A stretch of DNA of 64,000 nt from Saprospiraceae bacterium. GTDB taxonomy: Bacteria > Bacteroidota > Bacteroidia > Chitinophagales > Saprospiraceae. The stretch is taken from the NCBI GenBank assembly GCA_028285545.1, contig JANQPA010000032.1:1-64000 (forward strand). The letters run 5' to 3'. The notes beneath the pieces were generated by a model that was not told where the DNA came from, made no database searches, and saw only the letters and a list, made by a program, of their open reading frames with translations. The translations under genes and the position numbers were made by a program. Shown piece after piece: positions 10,801 to 18,724 of this stretch. Positions within the stretch are counted from its first letter, which is position 1, and the number at the start of each line of letters is the position of its first letter.

Positions 10801-11408
10801 ATAAGGTGAGTTATGAGGCCAGTGAATATGGTCAGGGCTTATTGACTTATGCCTTATTACAGGGGATGCTTAGTGATGATGGAACACTTAAAGATATAGA
10901 AGGTAAGTTGATTATAGATGTTATGCGACTTTTCCAATATGCCCGCAATCAGGTTCCTGAGCTAGCTAAGAGCATCAATGGCATTCAAAAACCTATATTA
11001 GGATTCCCGAGCAGGTCGGGGAGCATAGCCATTGGTATTTTGAGTGATTCTGCAATAGTAGACATCCGCAAAAATTTGAGTGATCGTAAACCTGTGATCA
11101 TTCGAAGCAATTTTTTTAATAAAAACACTTTTTTGGATGACCTCAACCTGGCTTCCCTTTTAGAAACTGCATTAAAAGAAGAAACCGAAAAAGGAAGCGA
11201 GGCCAATTTGATTTATGTAGATGTCCATAATTATCCCGGAGCCTATTCTGTAAGTGGTTTGTATGAAAAAACCGAAGAAGAAATAAAGGTCCAAGTGAAA
11301 TTATTCAAGGACAAAAAATCGCCCATTGATTTAGAAATCCGATCTACCGGCGATCCTAAACGATTGGTCAGGTATATTGTCAGAGAAATAAAAAGGGCGA
11401 TTAAGTAA
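7803..11408 (+). CDS. Exported WD40-propeller / caspase-like protein, paralogue 3
   Basis: A 1201-residue protein. An in-frame ATG exists at 7758, but it lies inside the 34-bp palindrome and would put 15 polar residues before the signal peptide, so the start at 7803 (MYKLKCLLFFLLPLIGFAQ) is preferred. It carries 14 regular WD40 units, consistent with two seven-bladed propellers, each with FSPDGQQ...TGS.DGTVKLWDL motifs. The FDASPDAMNLMHYS middle signature follows. The caspase-like domain spans about 794-1070, with H895 in SGHG and C955 in DACNSG. The common C-terminal domain ends the protein. This is the most regular of the three paralogues and may be the closest to the ancestral form. It ends 52 bp before the convergent TPR-caspase gene. 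Confidence 0.9.
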   Translation: MYKLKCLLFFLLPLIGFAQKPELVVPIGHSAGINSVAFSPDEQRILTGSSDGTVKLWDLKGHELQSFRMSVGGINSVSFSPDGQRILAGGAGENAKLWNLEGQELQPFPTKVLSLVYSSDGQKVLVGNPSSEVLLFDSAGQKLQSYEGYQFGNSLVAFTSDGQQLLTGSYDWTATLWDLEGNKLKSFFEEAEGLNYMTFSSNGQRILTGSIDGTIKVYDLSGQELHSFKGHTTNISSAAFSPDGQQIATANFDGIMKLWDLQGQELQTFTGHIGGVTSMIFTSDGQQILTGGDDGTARLWNISGHQIQAFMGHAFEVKSSVFSHAGQQLLTGNSDGIVRLWDLEGKEIYPWVGHSGEITSVKYSHDGQQILTASEDGTAKLWDLKGKELVSLEGHSDRIMSAVFSPDGQQILTASLDKTVKLWNLEGQNLQTFQKHASGVLVATFSPDGQQFITGSEDGTVKSWDLRGKKLQSFKGHSKDVYSIAFTPDGQQILTGSYDDKVKLWDLNGKELKTIEDPDHRIMSVSLSPNGDQILTGSYDGTVKLWDLEGKELQSFEGLNNWIWSLAFSPDGQKILATSNDRRLKIWASDGGEEIATLIGVDLDNWIVTTPSGLFDASPDAMNLMHYSVFYGGEYEVVELEQLKARYYEPGLLQKLLGFSDERIRPVESFNEVKLYPKIQASIKENVLDVKLTQRSGGLGKVSIFINGKEVVEEANPLPRGSDVKRKSSFTYDLGQHKNYLYRHPDSTNIVSLRAYNEDGWLKSQAIELKYKPVLPSNKNDDSGETEFEGEYDPKFYVLSIGTSQYTGDKLDLKYADQDATLMAKALYAVGKALVPHPDSLEVYCFSTANVDSTGLEDTDIQWAFAEKKNIEARLDWIKQKAKAEDVIIVYLSGHGVAQRSKDQTEFYYLTHAVSSEEDLSDPATLKAYTISSEELTQQINNIPALKQVLIIDACNSGQVVENIMGGAQKAKNMNSSQIRALDRMKDRTGMFILSGSASNKVSYEASEYGQGLLTYALLQGMLSDDGTLKDIEGKLIIDVMRLFQYARNQVPELAKSINGIQKPILGFPSRSGSIAIGILSDSAIVDIRKNLSDRKPVIIRSNFFNKNTFLDDLNLASLLETALKEETEKGSEANLIYVDVHNYPGAYSVSGLYEKTEEEIKVQVKLFKDKKSPIDLEIRSTGDPKRLVRYIVREIKRAIK

Positions 11409-11460
11409 ACTGGAGAGTATGGAAAAAGTGTGGACGGCGGACCGCTACACACCCACAACT

Positions 11461-13674
11461 TTATTTTTTTTCTGGAAAATATTGCTTTATTAATTCCTGA
11501 TAGTCTTTTCTGTCTTTTAAGGGTTTGAGGTCTTCATATTTATTCAGAGCCTCAAAATCTTTAAAGCCTTTGGTCAGTATAAATTTAATTTTTTCTAAGG
11601 CTAAATCGTATTTTTTGCTCCCTGTTAAAGATCGGGCTAACTGTAGATAAGCATTATGATCATCAGGAAAACGTTTTATGTACTTCTCCCATACACCTGT
11701 GGCCAAATCGAACTCTTTAAGTTTTTGATAGACATTGGCCAGGCTGCTAATGGTATAAGAGGAGGAATCTATTACTGAAACCGATTCATAAGTCTGACGG
11801 GCTTTTTCCAATTGATCGGAATTTAAATAGATGTAGCCCAATAAACTATAACCATCCGGGTCATTGGGTTTGAGCTGGATGTATTTTATTAGGGCCTCCG
11901 CTGCTTCTGAATATTTATTCGGATCACCGATATAATAATAAGCCAAATTGTAATAGGCATCATCAAAGGTGGGATCATACTGGATGGTTTTTTTTAACTC
12001 AGAAATTGCCGATTCATTTTTCTCCATCTCTTCGTAAAGAAGTGCCAGATTATAGTGTGAAATAGCAAGAGTAGTATCCAGACTAATGGCATCTTTTAAT
12101 ATTTTCTCTGCTTGGGGATATAATTTCTGTTCCTGATAAGTTAAGCCCAGGTTGGACAGCACTAAGCTCCATTTTGGAGAAAGAGCCAGCGCTCTTTGAA
12201 AAAAAGAAATAGCCTGCATATGTTGCCCCATCCGGCGATGGAGCAGTCCCATTTCATTAAAAATATGAGGAGCAATCGGTTGTAATTGAAGGGCTGTTTG
12301 TTGTTCCTTTAATGCCAGCTGGAGTAGGCTATCGGAGCTTTTTTCAGCGTCTGCTTTTAAACGTAGGTTGACTCCACGAAAATAATGCTCTCTGGATTTC
12401 ACATCATTATAGAAATAATATTCCTTACCCAATAATTCAGCGGCCTTTCCCAAATAATCCGGATAGTAGGTATAGATTTTTGAATTGCTCCATCGCTTGA
12501 CCAATTCTTTGCCGGGGGAAGTAACATATTCATTGAGTGCCTGTTGAGCTTCATCCTGTAGAGCTGTTGACAAGCTGATGTTCATAACCTTTTTGATGGG
12601 CTGCGCGGCCGGATGATCGCCCAAAGACTGATAAATCTGATAAGCAGAACCGTTTTCCGGAAAAAGAAGTTGTTTTCTGGCTAGGGCCTCCTGGAATTTA
12701 GCCAATTGAGAAAGATAACTGGTATCGGACTGACTAGCTAATATTGGATCACGATTGGATTTATTTTCAACAGGATTTTCTGGTTGGATCTGACTTAAAA
12801 CCTTAGGGTTGACCTTGGAGACCTTCATGCCACTGGAGCCACCCTGAGAGGTAGGTATTTGTCTTCTATTCGAGTGTTTGCGAACACTATCCTGAACATA
12901 AGATTTAAGCTCATACAAGTCGACAAAAAGATTTTCATCTTCATCTGCTAATCCTTTGAGGCCATTTATCAGGTGATAAGAAAAAAGACCACGTCCTCCT
13001 CCCCAATCCCCTTCCAAAGAAACCTGATCGGGTTCACAGGATAGGATTTTAACGGTCTTTTGAAACAAGTTAAGCAATGCAGCAGCGGTAGCCTGCTGCC
13101 CCCCAATACTACTCCCTGCCAAGGTGCCGGACCTACAAGCATCTGTAATTAGGATAACCTCAGTTTGTTTTTCAGTAACCACATCTTGAAGATGTTGATT
13201 AAGAGTGGTCACCATACAAGCTCCGGCTACAGAATAAGTAGTTGGAGAAACATCATAAAAAAGCAGGTAGCCCATGGGATCTTTTTCTACTTTTTCGATA
13301 TCTCCATGACCAGAAAAATAGATGATCAGTCGGTCTTTAGGCTGGCATGTTTCTGTGATGGCCTTTAGTTCGCTAATAAATTTGCCATAGGTAGCATTTT
13401 CATTGGTAAGCAAAACGATGTCTTCAGAATCTACCTTCCAGCCGGTTTCATTTTCGAGAAAATGAGCGAATACCTCAGCATCTTTGTGAGCATAAGACAA
13501 ATCCGGGATCTTATCATTCTGATAGTCGGAAATACCAACCACAAGAGCACGAATTTTGCCAAAGGGCTTGATGGGTTTAATTTGAGCTTCCAAGGAGTTA
13601 AAGAGCCCAAATAATAAAATGAGAGGAATTAAAACACATAGTCGAGTGGTACTGAAAACTTTCATTTTTCTCAT
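11461..13674 (-). CDS. Exported caspase-like protease with C-terminal TPR repeats
   Basis: A 737-residue protein with signal peptide (CVLIPLILLFGLFNSLEAQ). ATGs at 13674 and 13665 are both possible starts. The caspase-like domain spans about 40-260: RALVVGISDYQ, H123 in FSGHGD and C180 in DACRSG, so the catalytic dyad is present. A linker of about 180 residues follows. The C-terminal third (about 440-720) is a run of TPR helices, with motifs such as ALALSPKWSLVLSNLGLTYQEQ. It is on the opposite strand to the three WD40 paralogues and converges with them, and it is divergent from the metalloprotease gene over a 63-bp promoter region. The TPR part would bind a protein partner, in place of the WD40 propeller. 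Substrate is unknown. Confidence 0.9.
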   Translation of the reverse strand: MRKMKVFSTTRLCVLIPLILLFGLFNSLEAQIKPIKPFGKIRALVVGISDYQNDKIPDLSYAHKDAEVFAHFLENETGWKVDSEDIVLLTNENATYGKFISELKAITETCQPKDRLIIYFSGHGDIEKVEKDPMGYLLFYDVSPTTYSVAGACMVTTLNQHLQDVVTEKQTEVILITDACRSGTLAGSSIGGQQATAAALLNLFQKTVKILSCEPDQVSLEGDWGGGRGLFSYHLINGLKGLADEDENLFVDLYELKSYVQDSVRKHSNRRQIPTSQGGSSGMKVSKVNPKVLSQIQPENPVENKSNRDPILASQSDTSYLSQLAKFQEALARKQLLFPENGSAYQIYQSLGDHPAAQPIKKVMNISLSTALQDEAQQALNEYVTSPGKELVKRWSNSKIYTYYPDYLGKAAELLGKEYYFYNDVKSREHYFRGVNLRLKADAEKSSDSLLQLALKEQQTALQLQPIAPHIFNEMGLLHRRMGQHMQAISFFQRALALSPKWSLVLSNLGLTYQEQKLYPQAEKILKDAISLDTTLAISHYNLALLYEEMEKNESAISELKKTIQYDPTFDDAYYNLAYYYIGDPNKYSEAAEALIKYIQLKPNDPDGYSLLGYIYLNSDQLEKARQTYESVSVIDSSSYTISSLANVYQKLKEFDLATGVWEKYIKRFPDDHNAYLQLARSLTGSKKYDLALEKIKFILTKGFKDFEALNKYEDLKPLKDRKDYQELIKQYFPEKK

Positions 13675-13737
13675 TTAGTAGCTTCAAATAATAAGATAAA
13701 TCTTTATTTTGTATAAAATCAAAAACTGGAAAAAAAA

Positions 13738-15426
13738 ATGAAAAATCGCCTAATCAACCTTTGGATTCTATTATTGGGAATAGCTCCATTTTTTCTTTTT
13801 GGTCAAACTTCTTTTCGGTTTATCACAAAATCTGTCACGGAAAGTAAGGCAGAACGCATTACTTCCGGCAAGAACTACGAGCTTGCTGACTCTATATATC
13901 AGAAACTAGTAGAGGCCAGGGGAGATCGGCGTTACGAGCCGCCAAAATTCTATTTATCCGATAGTGAGCAGTGGGTCGCTTTCCTGGAAGGAGATGGTTT
14001 AAGCATTGGCCTGGAAAAAAAGGCTTTTGATATTTGTATGTCTTTACCGGAGGGTCAACGCGAAAGTGCTATCGCTGCATTGCTAGGGCATGAATTGACT
14101 CATTTTTATGAAAAACATCAATGGCGCTCTGGTTTTGCTGATACCTATGCTGATCTGAAAATTGGTAAAACCCTAAAAGATATTGTTGGGGTTGATAAAG
14201 TCAATAATGAAACACAATCGGATTACCTGGGCGGCTTTTTAGCTTATTCAGCGGGGTTTTCAGTATTTGATAAGCTGCCTGATTTTTACGATAAAGTATA
14301 TAAAGAATATAATCTAAAGGATACGATGAAGGGTTATGCAGATCGCTCCGATCGAAAGGCGTTGGCTACCCGATCCCTGAAGAAACTGGATGACCTTATT
14401 GAGGTTTTTGAGATGGCTAACCTGCTAACGGCACTTGGAAGATATGACGGGGCCCGGGCCTTCTATAAACACATTCTGATCGATTATCAGAGTAAAACCA
14501 TTTACAATAACCTTGGAGTCCTAACTGTGCTGGAAGCGCTGGGCAAACACTTTGCAGAAAATGAAAGAAAATATCGTATGCCTCTCGAATTGGATTTAAG
14601 TTTTGGGGGGAGTTCAAAAGATGGCTTTAGTGAACGTGAAAGAAAACGCAGGGCATTGCTAATGGAGGCTATCCGCTATTTTGATAATGCCAGCAGCATG
14701 GATTCAGATTACGCTCCAGCATATTTGAATAAAGCTTGCGCCTACTTTTTGATGGGAGGAGAGGAAAATATTGAAAGAGCAAAATTTTATGCAGGTGTAG
14801 AGGCAAAACAGAAGGCCAATCTCAAAAAGAATGACAATGAGTTTAAAAAAACAGTGCTGGATGTAGAGGTATTATTGGCTCTAATTGAAGAGCAAAATTC
14901 CGAAACTAAAGAAGCAGCCAAAAAAAGACTGGAAGCGATCAAAGACCAATCTTCTATTGCGGATTATAATCTAATCATTATGAATGGGGGAACACCCAAA
15001 AAAGGAAGAAAAGAAGATGGGCCGGAGGATGAAGAAATTGATGGAATAGAACATGGCGATATTTATACCTTTGTTAGGAACAATAAAAGGGAACGCAAAG
15101 AACAAGAGTTGTTCGGGGAAATAGATTTTAGAGGCTGGGAAAATATGGGGCAATTGAAAAACTCTCAAATCTATGCTTTTAAACCTCCAAGTGGTGCAGG
15201 AGATGATGTCTATATTCACATTACCAAACCGGGATATCCTGGCAAAACCACCTTTGATGATTATGAGGTGGGCAAAACGACCAGAGAGGAGATTACAGAT
15301 GAGTATGGCGAGCCAAACTTTTCTCTTGGATTAGTGGCCGGAGAAATTATGGTCTATGAAGAATTTCTGTTTATCATGGATGGTAATGGTAAGATTAGCA
15401 GATGGGCCAATTGGTTTGAGAAGTAA
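13738..15426 (+). CDS. Exported M48-like zinc metalloprotease with TPR-like region
   Basis: A 562-residue protein with signal peptide (LWILLLGIAPFFLFGQ). It shows a gluzincin signature: HELTH at 118-122, with a candidate third zinc ligand E158 in ETQSDYLGG, which fits the ExxxD pattern of M48 peptidases. Residues about 225-345 contain helical TPR-like repeats. The C-terminal 100 residues form an unrecognised domain after a charged, probably disordered stretch (about 420-440). There are no transmembrane helices, so it is not a HtpX-type membrane protease. It resembles instead the soluble exported BepA/LoiP class. It is divergently transcribed from the TPR-caspase and may act with it, but no direct evidence shows this. 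Confidence 0.78.
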   Translation: MKNRLINLWILLLGIAPFFLFGQTSFRFITKSVTESKAERITSGKNYELADSIYQKLVEARGDRRYEPPKFYLSDSEQWVAFLEGDGLSIGLEKKAFDICMSLPEGQRESAIAALLGHELTHFYEKHQWRSGFADTYADLKIGKTLKDIVGVDKVNNETQSDYLGGFLAYSAGFSVFDKLPDFYDKVYKEYNLKDTMKGYADRSDRKALATRSLKKLDDLIEVFEMANLLTALGRYDGARAFYKHILIDYQSKTIYNNLGVLTVLEALGKHFAENERKYRMPLELDLSFGGSSKDGFSERERKRRALLMEAIRYFDNASSMDSDYAPAYLNKACAYFLMGGEENIERAKFYAGVEAKQKANLKKNDNEFKKTVLDVEVLLALIEEQNSETKEAAKKRLEAIKDQSSIADYNLIIMNGGTPKKGRKEDGPEDEEIDGIEHGDIYTFVRNNKRERKEQELFGEIDFRGWENMGQLKNSQIYAFKPPSGAGDDVYIHITKPGYPGKTTFDDYEVGKTTREEITDEYGEPNFSLGLVAGEIMVYEEFLFIMDGNGKISRWANWFEK

Positions 15427-15430
15427 AAAA

Positions 15431-15600
15431 ACGAGGCTGTCTCATCCGTACGGATGAGACAGCCAATAATATTTCTTTGAGGGGTGATTTTTAACCCGTA
15501 CGGGTAAAAATCACCCCTCAAAAAGAAAATTATTTGGCGGCTCAGAACGAGGATCCCGATAGCTATCGGGATATGAGCCGCTCTCATTATTTTTTATTTT
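15431..15600. repeat. Three-hairpin intergenic repeat element, copy 1
   Basis: Three successive inverted repeats fill the gap between the metalloprotease and tetR genes. The first is a 30-bp perfect palindrome at 15435-15464 beginning GGCTGTCTCATCCGTACGG. The second spans 15478-15526 and has GAGGGGTGATTTTT arms around CCCGTACGGG. The third spans about 15538-15582, with GCGGCTCA/TGAGCCGC arms enclosing an ATCCCGATAGCTATCGGGAT palindrome. The same layout recurs at 27546-27730 with different stem sequences. It may also terminate transcription from both sides. The GAGGCTGTCTCA end resembles termini of several IS families, so a non-autonomous mobile element is plausible. Confidence 0.75.
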
Positions 15601-16172
15601 ATTTTAGCAATTGAGAATTGAATATAATTCACAATCTCATCTTTCGATTTCACTTTACTGTAAATGGAGATACTTTGGGCTATGCCTAGCAAATATTCAG
15701 ATTCCTGATCAATATCGTTGGTGGGGGAAATGTTATTGGACTTGATGCTGTTTCGCAGTGCTTTTTGAAAAAGTTGTTTCATGAAGCGGAAAAAATTAAG
15801 CATTATCTCTCGAGTTTCTATATCAAAGGTCTCCATCCTCATTGCAGAGCTTACCATCATACAACTATTTGGAACTTTATTTTCTTTAATGCTTAGGGCA
15901 AAATTTAGTAAAAACTCCTCTACATCATGGATATCTGCCTTTTCCTTTTTTAAATTTTGCAGGAATTGCTGGTCAAGCCGCATCATATAATTGATTAAAA
16001 CCCTTTTAAACAACTCTCCCTTATTTTTAAAAGTAGCATAGATGGAAAACTGGTTGATACCCATGTCCTGCTCTAGCTGTCGGGTGGTCGTGTTTTCATA
16101 GCCATGCTTCCAAAAACTGAGCATGGCTTTATCCAACACTTTTTGTTCGTCGAATTGTTTTTTTCTTCCCAT
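15594..16172 (-). CDS. TetR/AcrR-family transcriptional regulator
   Basis: A protein of 192 residues from the ATG at 16172 (MGRKKQFDEQKVL). The reading frame extends 9 codons further upstream, but TetR proteins usually begin with this motif, so the shorter form is chosen. The N-terminal HTH covers about 10-55, with the signature GYENTTTRQLEQDMGINQ and YATFKNKGELF. The C-terminal ligand domain is not specific enough to name an inducer. It is the last gene of a minus-strand run after the VOC and ankyrin genes, and it may regulate them; this is inference. Its 3' end lies inside the edge of the hairpin repeat element. Confidence 0.88.
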   Translation of the reverse strand: MGRKKQFDEQKVLDKAMLSFWKHGYENTTTRQLEQDMGINQFSIYATFKNKGELFKRVLINYMMRLDQQFLQNLKKEKADIHDVEEFLLNFALSIKENKVPNSCMMVSSAMRMETFDIETREIMLNFFRFMKQLFQKALRNSIKSNNISPTNDIDQESEYLLGIAQSISIYSKVKSKDEIVNYIQFSIAKIK

Positions 16173-16333
16173 CTTATAAAACTTAACAACAGCCCGCAAT
16201 TGTGGTTTTGGTTAAGTTATTAATATATAGCCACTTAAATTAGCTAAAAAGAAAAGAAATAATAGGAATGAATTTGGATAATTGGAGACATTTAGGGCTG
16301 ATTAGAAGCAAAAGACCTGCCAAAGGACAGAAA

Positions 16334-16362
16334 AGCCTGTCACTAAGATTCTAGTGCAGGCT
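16334..16362 (-). terminator. Probable terminator after the VOC-ankyrin pair
   Basis: Read on the minus strand, a stem of AGCCTG/CAGGCT plus CACT/AGTG with one bulge is followed by TTTTCT. It lies 35 bp after the stop codon of the ankyrin protein gene. The stem and T-tract fit an intrinsic terminator. Confidence 0.55.
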
Positions 16363-16396
16363 CCATAAATTCAACTTATAAATAAAGCATTAGTAT

Positions 16397-16900
16397 TCAT
16401 TCACTAAAAGCATCCTTAAATCTGTCAGTGGTTAAACCTTTATCTTGCAGCCAGCTGGCAAAATCGGTATGCTTCCCTACTTTAGCATGATGTAAGAAAG
16501 TAAAACCATGGGGTCCGGGTGCATTGAGGTATTGAGGATAGCTTTCTATCATCTTTTTCACCAAGTCAGTATGCCCCATAAAAGTCAAATTGAATAGGTC
16601 CATTCTGGCACCGCGCTGGATGAGCATATCTGCGATGTCTTTTCTGCCCATGTGGCAGGCTCCACCAAGAGCCGTTTCAAAATCTCCTCTGGAAAATTGA
16701 TTAGTACAATTAAGAATAAGGGGTTTTTTATCCGCAATACTTTTTGTTTTTTCTAAATCACTATGAGCAGCAAATACAAATTCAGTAATTTCTTCGGCTG
16801 TGATGATGGCTTTATTATTAGCAGCGTATAAAACCCCCGCCCCAAGAAGGGCCACTCCTCCAGCCATTAGACTTTGACGCAAGAACTTCTTTCTATCCAT
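16397..16900 (-). CDS. Secretion-signal ankyrin-repeat protein
   Basis: A 167-residue protein. The N-terminus (DRKKFLRQSLMAGGVALLGAG) looks like a Tat-type signal, with RK in place of the twin arginine. The rest contains two to three ankyrin-like units, such as ALGGACHMGRKDIADMLIQRGA and GFTFLHHAKVGKHTDFASWLQDKG. Such proteins bind other proteins or act as antidotes to exported enzymes, but no partner is evident. It starts 7 bp after the VOC gene stop, so the two are very likely translated from one mRNA. Confidence 0.8.
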   Translation of the reverse strand: MDRKKFLRQSLMAGGVALLGAGVLYAANNKAIITAEEITEFVFAAHSDLEKTKSIADKKPLILNCTNQFSRGDFETALGGACHMGRKDIADMLIQRGARMDLFNLTFMGHTDLVKKMIESYPQYLNAPGPHGFTFLHHAKVGKHTDFASWLQDKGLTTDRFKDAFSE

Positions 16901-16907
16901 TTAAGTA

Positions 16908-17750
16908 TTATTTTTTCATGGTTATCGAATAGGGGAAGCCTTTATACGCATACTTAATGTTTTGATTTCCCCAAATGGTTGCTTCAGTTGGATGAATTCC
17001 AAATTGCTTCGGTTTATTGGTATTTTCACCCCATATTCTTTTTGGAATAGCCAGCATAAGTCCATTCTCATCCCCCATGGCCCACCAAAAATTGGTGGTT
17101 TTGGGGTATACGCCCAGGCCTAATTTCTTATTCATAGACTTAGCCATATCCTGTTGATCATCCACCACAAAAGCAATTTCGCTGATGTTCAAAAGGTTTT
17201 TTGAACTGAATGAACCTGCTTTTGCATTTTTCAAGTCGTGCCGGGCAATGTATTCTAATAAATTGCCAGCAGGATCCCAGAAAAATAATGAATGAGCATT
17301 CCAATGTGGAAAATGCCGGACGTCTTCCGGAAATTTGGGATCTTGTGCTCTTGGTGGTGTAGGGATTAATGGCGTATGTTTTAGGTGCCATTCTCTTGCT
17401 TTCAATACCTGATTCTCTGGGATATTAAAAGCAAAATGATACCAGGGTGGATCCTGTGTTTGATTTATTTTTATAAAAGTTACACTAGAGGGGCCAACTA
17501 CAAAGGTGATCTCCTTATGGTTTTCCTGCCCCACTTTTAAGCCCATTCTTCCTACATAAAAGGCTTTCATTTCCTCCAGAGAGGTGCTGGTTAATAAACG
17601 TATGTTTTGTATTAAATCACTTCCTGATTGATTTGATTTCAGATGTTTTTTTGGCAAAATTATTTCTGGATGCAATCCAATCAACATCATTCCAAGGGAG
17701 GCATTTTTTACAAAATTTCGCCTAGATAAATGCTTATGATCATTCATCAC
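16908..17750 (-). CDS. Tat-exported VOC (glyoxalase/dioxygenase-fold) protein
   Basis: A 280-residue protein with a twin-arginine signal (LSRRNFVKNASLGMMLIGL). Two VOC modules can be seen. The first spans about 45-165: IRLLTSTSLEEMKAFYVGRMGLKVG, then HFPHWNAHSLFFWDPAGNLLEYI. The second spans about 185-270: EIAFVVDDQQDMAKSMNKKLGL. The His and Glu positions typical of metal ligands occur in the first module. The reaction is unknown. It is the first gene of a probable VOC-ankyrin operon. Confidence 0.78.
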   Translation of the reverse strand: MMNDHKHLSRRNFVKNASLGMMLIGLHPEIILPKKHLKSNQSGSDLIQNIRLLTSTSLEEMKAFYVGRMGLKVGQENHKEITFVVGPSSVTFIKINQTQDPPWYHFAFNIPENQVLKAREWHLKHTPLIPTPPRAQDPKFPEDVRHFPHWNAHSLFFWDPAGNLLEYIARHDLKNAKAGSFSSKNLLNISEIAFVVDDQQDMAKSMNKKLGLGVYPKTTNFWWAMGDENGLMLAIPKRIWGENTNKPKQFGIHPTEATIWGNQNIKYAYKGFPYSITMKK

Positions 17751-18051
17751 TATTGATTTTATGAAACAAAAGGCATCCCGTATTTAGTCTGATTATGACC
17801 TTCAAGGAAGTAAATTGAAATATATCCTGCAGGAGCGGGATGAAGTAAAGTAGAAGCAGATGTAAATTCTTGAAGACAAGATACTTCTACTTTATTTCTA
17901 TATTTATTCGTTTGTAGGTGACCACAGGTCACCTACAAACTTATTTCCTTGAAATTTGGAATAACTCTTGTTCTGTGGATAAAAATAGTTGAATAAGCTC
18001 CAATTCAGGGAGAAAGAGGGGTGGTATCACCCTAATTAGGGATGGAATATA
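17751..18051. other. Intergenic region with hairpin 17910-17940
   Basis: No coding sequence was seen in these 301 bp. A perfect 14-bp stem with a 3-nt loop (GTTTGTAGGTGACC, ACA, then its complement) lies at 17910-17940. A weaker inverted pair (TAAAGTAGAAG at 17846-17856 and its complement at 17884-17894) lies beside it. The 14-bp hairpin is 111 bp below the stop of the SnoaL-like gene and 159 bp above the VOC gene start. It may terminate transcription from the former, although no clean T-tract is present. Confidence 0.6.
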
Positions 18052-18564
18052 TTAAAACTCCAGAGGTGTACCTTTTAGCCAGTCGTCCTCTGTGACCTTA
18101 TGGCCATTAATATTATTGGTATCCCAATCTTGAGTTATTTTCCACTGACCGTCAATTTTTTGAATGACGCAATGAAATCGGGCATAATGATTGCGTTCGC
18201 CATCCTTGTTTTTGGAAGTAATTTTGTAATAACCTACTTCATAGGAGATATCGGCTTTCGTCTTTCGATGCTCAAACCAAAACTGAATGGTCCTTTTATC
18301 TCCTCTCTCTTTATTTCTTTTATACCCCTCTAAAGTTTTTTTCTTGTATTCTTCTCCCACTTGAATACCCCAGGGATTGGCCCTTAAAACATCGTCGGAA
18401 TGTAAAGCATTAAATGCTTCTCCATCCATATTTTGAAAGGCTTCTGTGAAGGGCTTCCAAACCTCCTGATCAATTTCTTTCTGAAGTTTTTCAGCATCCT
18501 GTGCAAAAGTGAATGTCAAACAGAAGAGACTGAATAGAAAAGTAAGTCGAGTTTTGTTCTTCAT
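18052..18564 (-). CDS. Secreted SnoaL-like / DUF4440-type protein
   Basis: A 170-residue protein with signal peptide (LTFLFSLFCLTFTFAQ). The mature part has the NTF2-like pattern: a long first helix (WKPFTEAFQNMDGEAFNALHSDDVL) and a C-terminal sheet ending in GQWKITQDWDTN. This fold serves as enzyme or binding domain in many unrelated contexts, so no function is assigned. It is separated from the neighbouring AraC gene by 160 bp. Confidence 0.75.
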   Translation of the reverse strand: MKNKTRLTFLFSLFCLTFTFAQDAEKLQKEIDQEVWKPFTEAFQNMDGEAFNALHSDDVLRANPWGIQVGEEYKKKTLEGYKRNKERGDKRTIQFWFEHRKTKADISYEVGYYKITSKNKDGERNHYARFHCVIQKIDGQWKITQDWDTNNINGHKVTEDDWLKGTPLEF

Positions 18565-18673
18565 AAGTATCTTTTTTTGATATAAATGAACAGGATTTTA
18601 TACATAAATGCATTCAAAATTGTAATTCTGAATAACAAATCCGCGAATTTGTATTCGCTACCGAGTAAATTAG

Positions 18674-18701
18674 TACCCAATACCCAATACCCAATACCCA
18701 A
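18674..18701. repeat. 7-bp tandem repeat (TACCCAA) x4
   Basis: Four perfect copies of TACCCAA at 18674-18701 lie in the gap between the SnoaL-like gene and the 3' end of the AraC gene. A short array like this can vary by slippage. It lies about 110 bp upstream of the SnoaL-like start codon. Confidence 0.85.
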
Positions 18702-18724
18702 TACTCTGTACTCAGTACAAAAGA

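Noticed and set aside
122-11408. Caspase genes as a cytoplasmic anti-phage or CRISPR-linked protease system
   Set aside because: All have cleavable export signals, and no CRISPR, gasdermin or nucleotide-signalling gene is nearby. A defence role in the cytoplasm is not supported.
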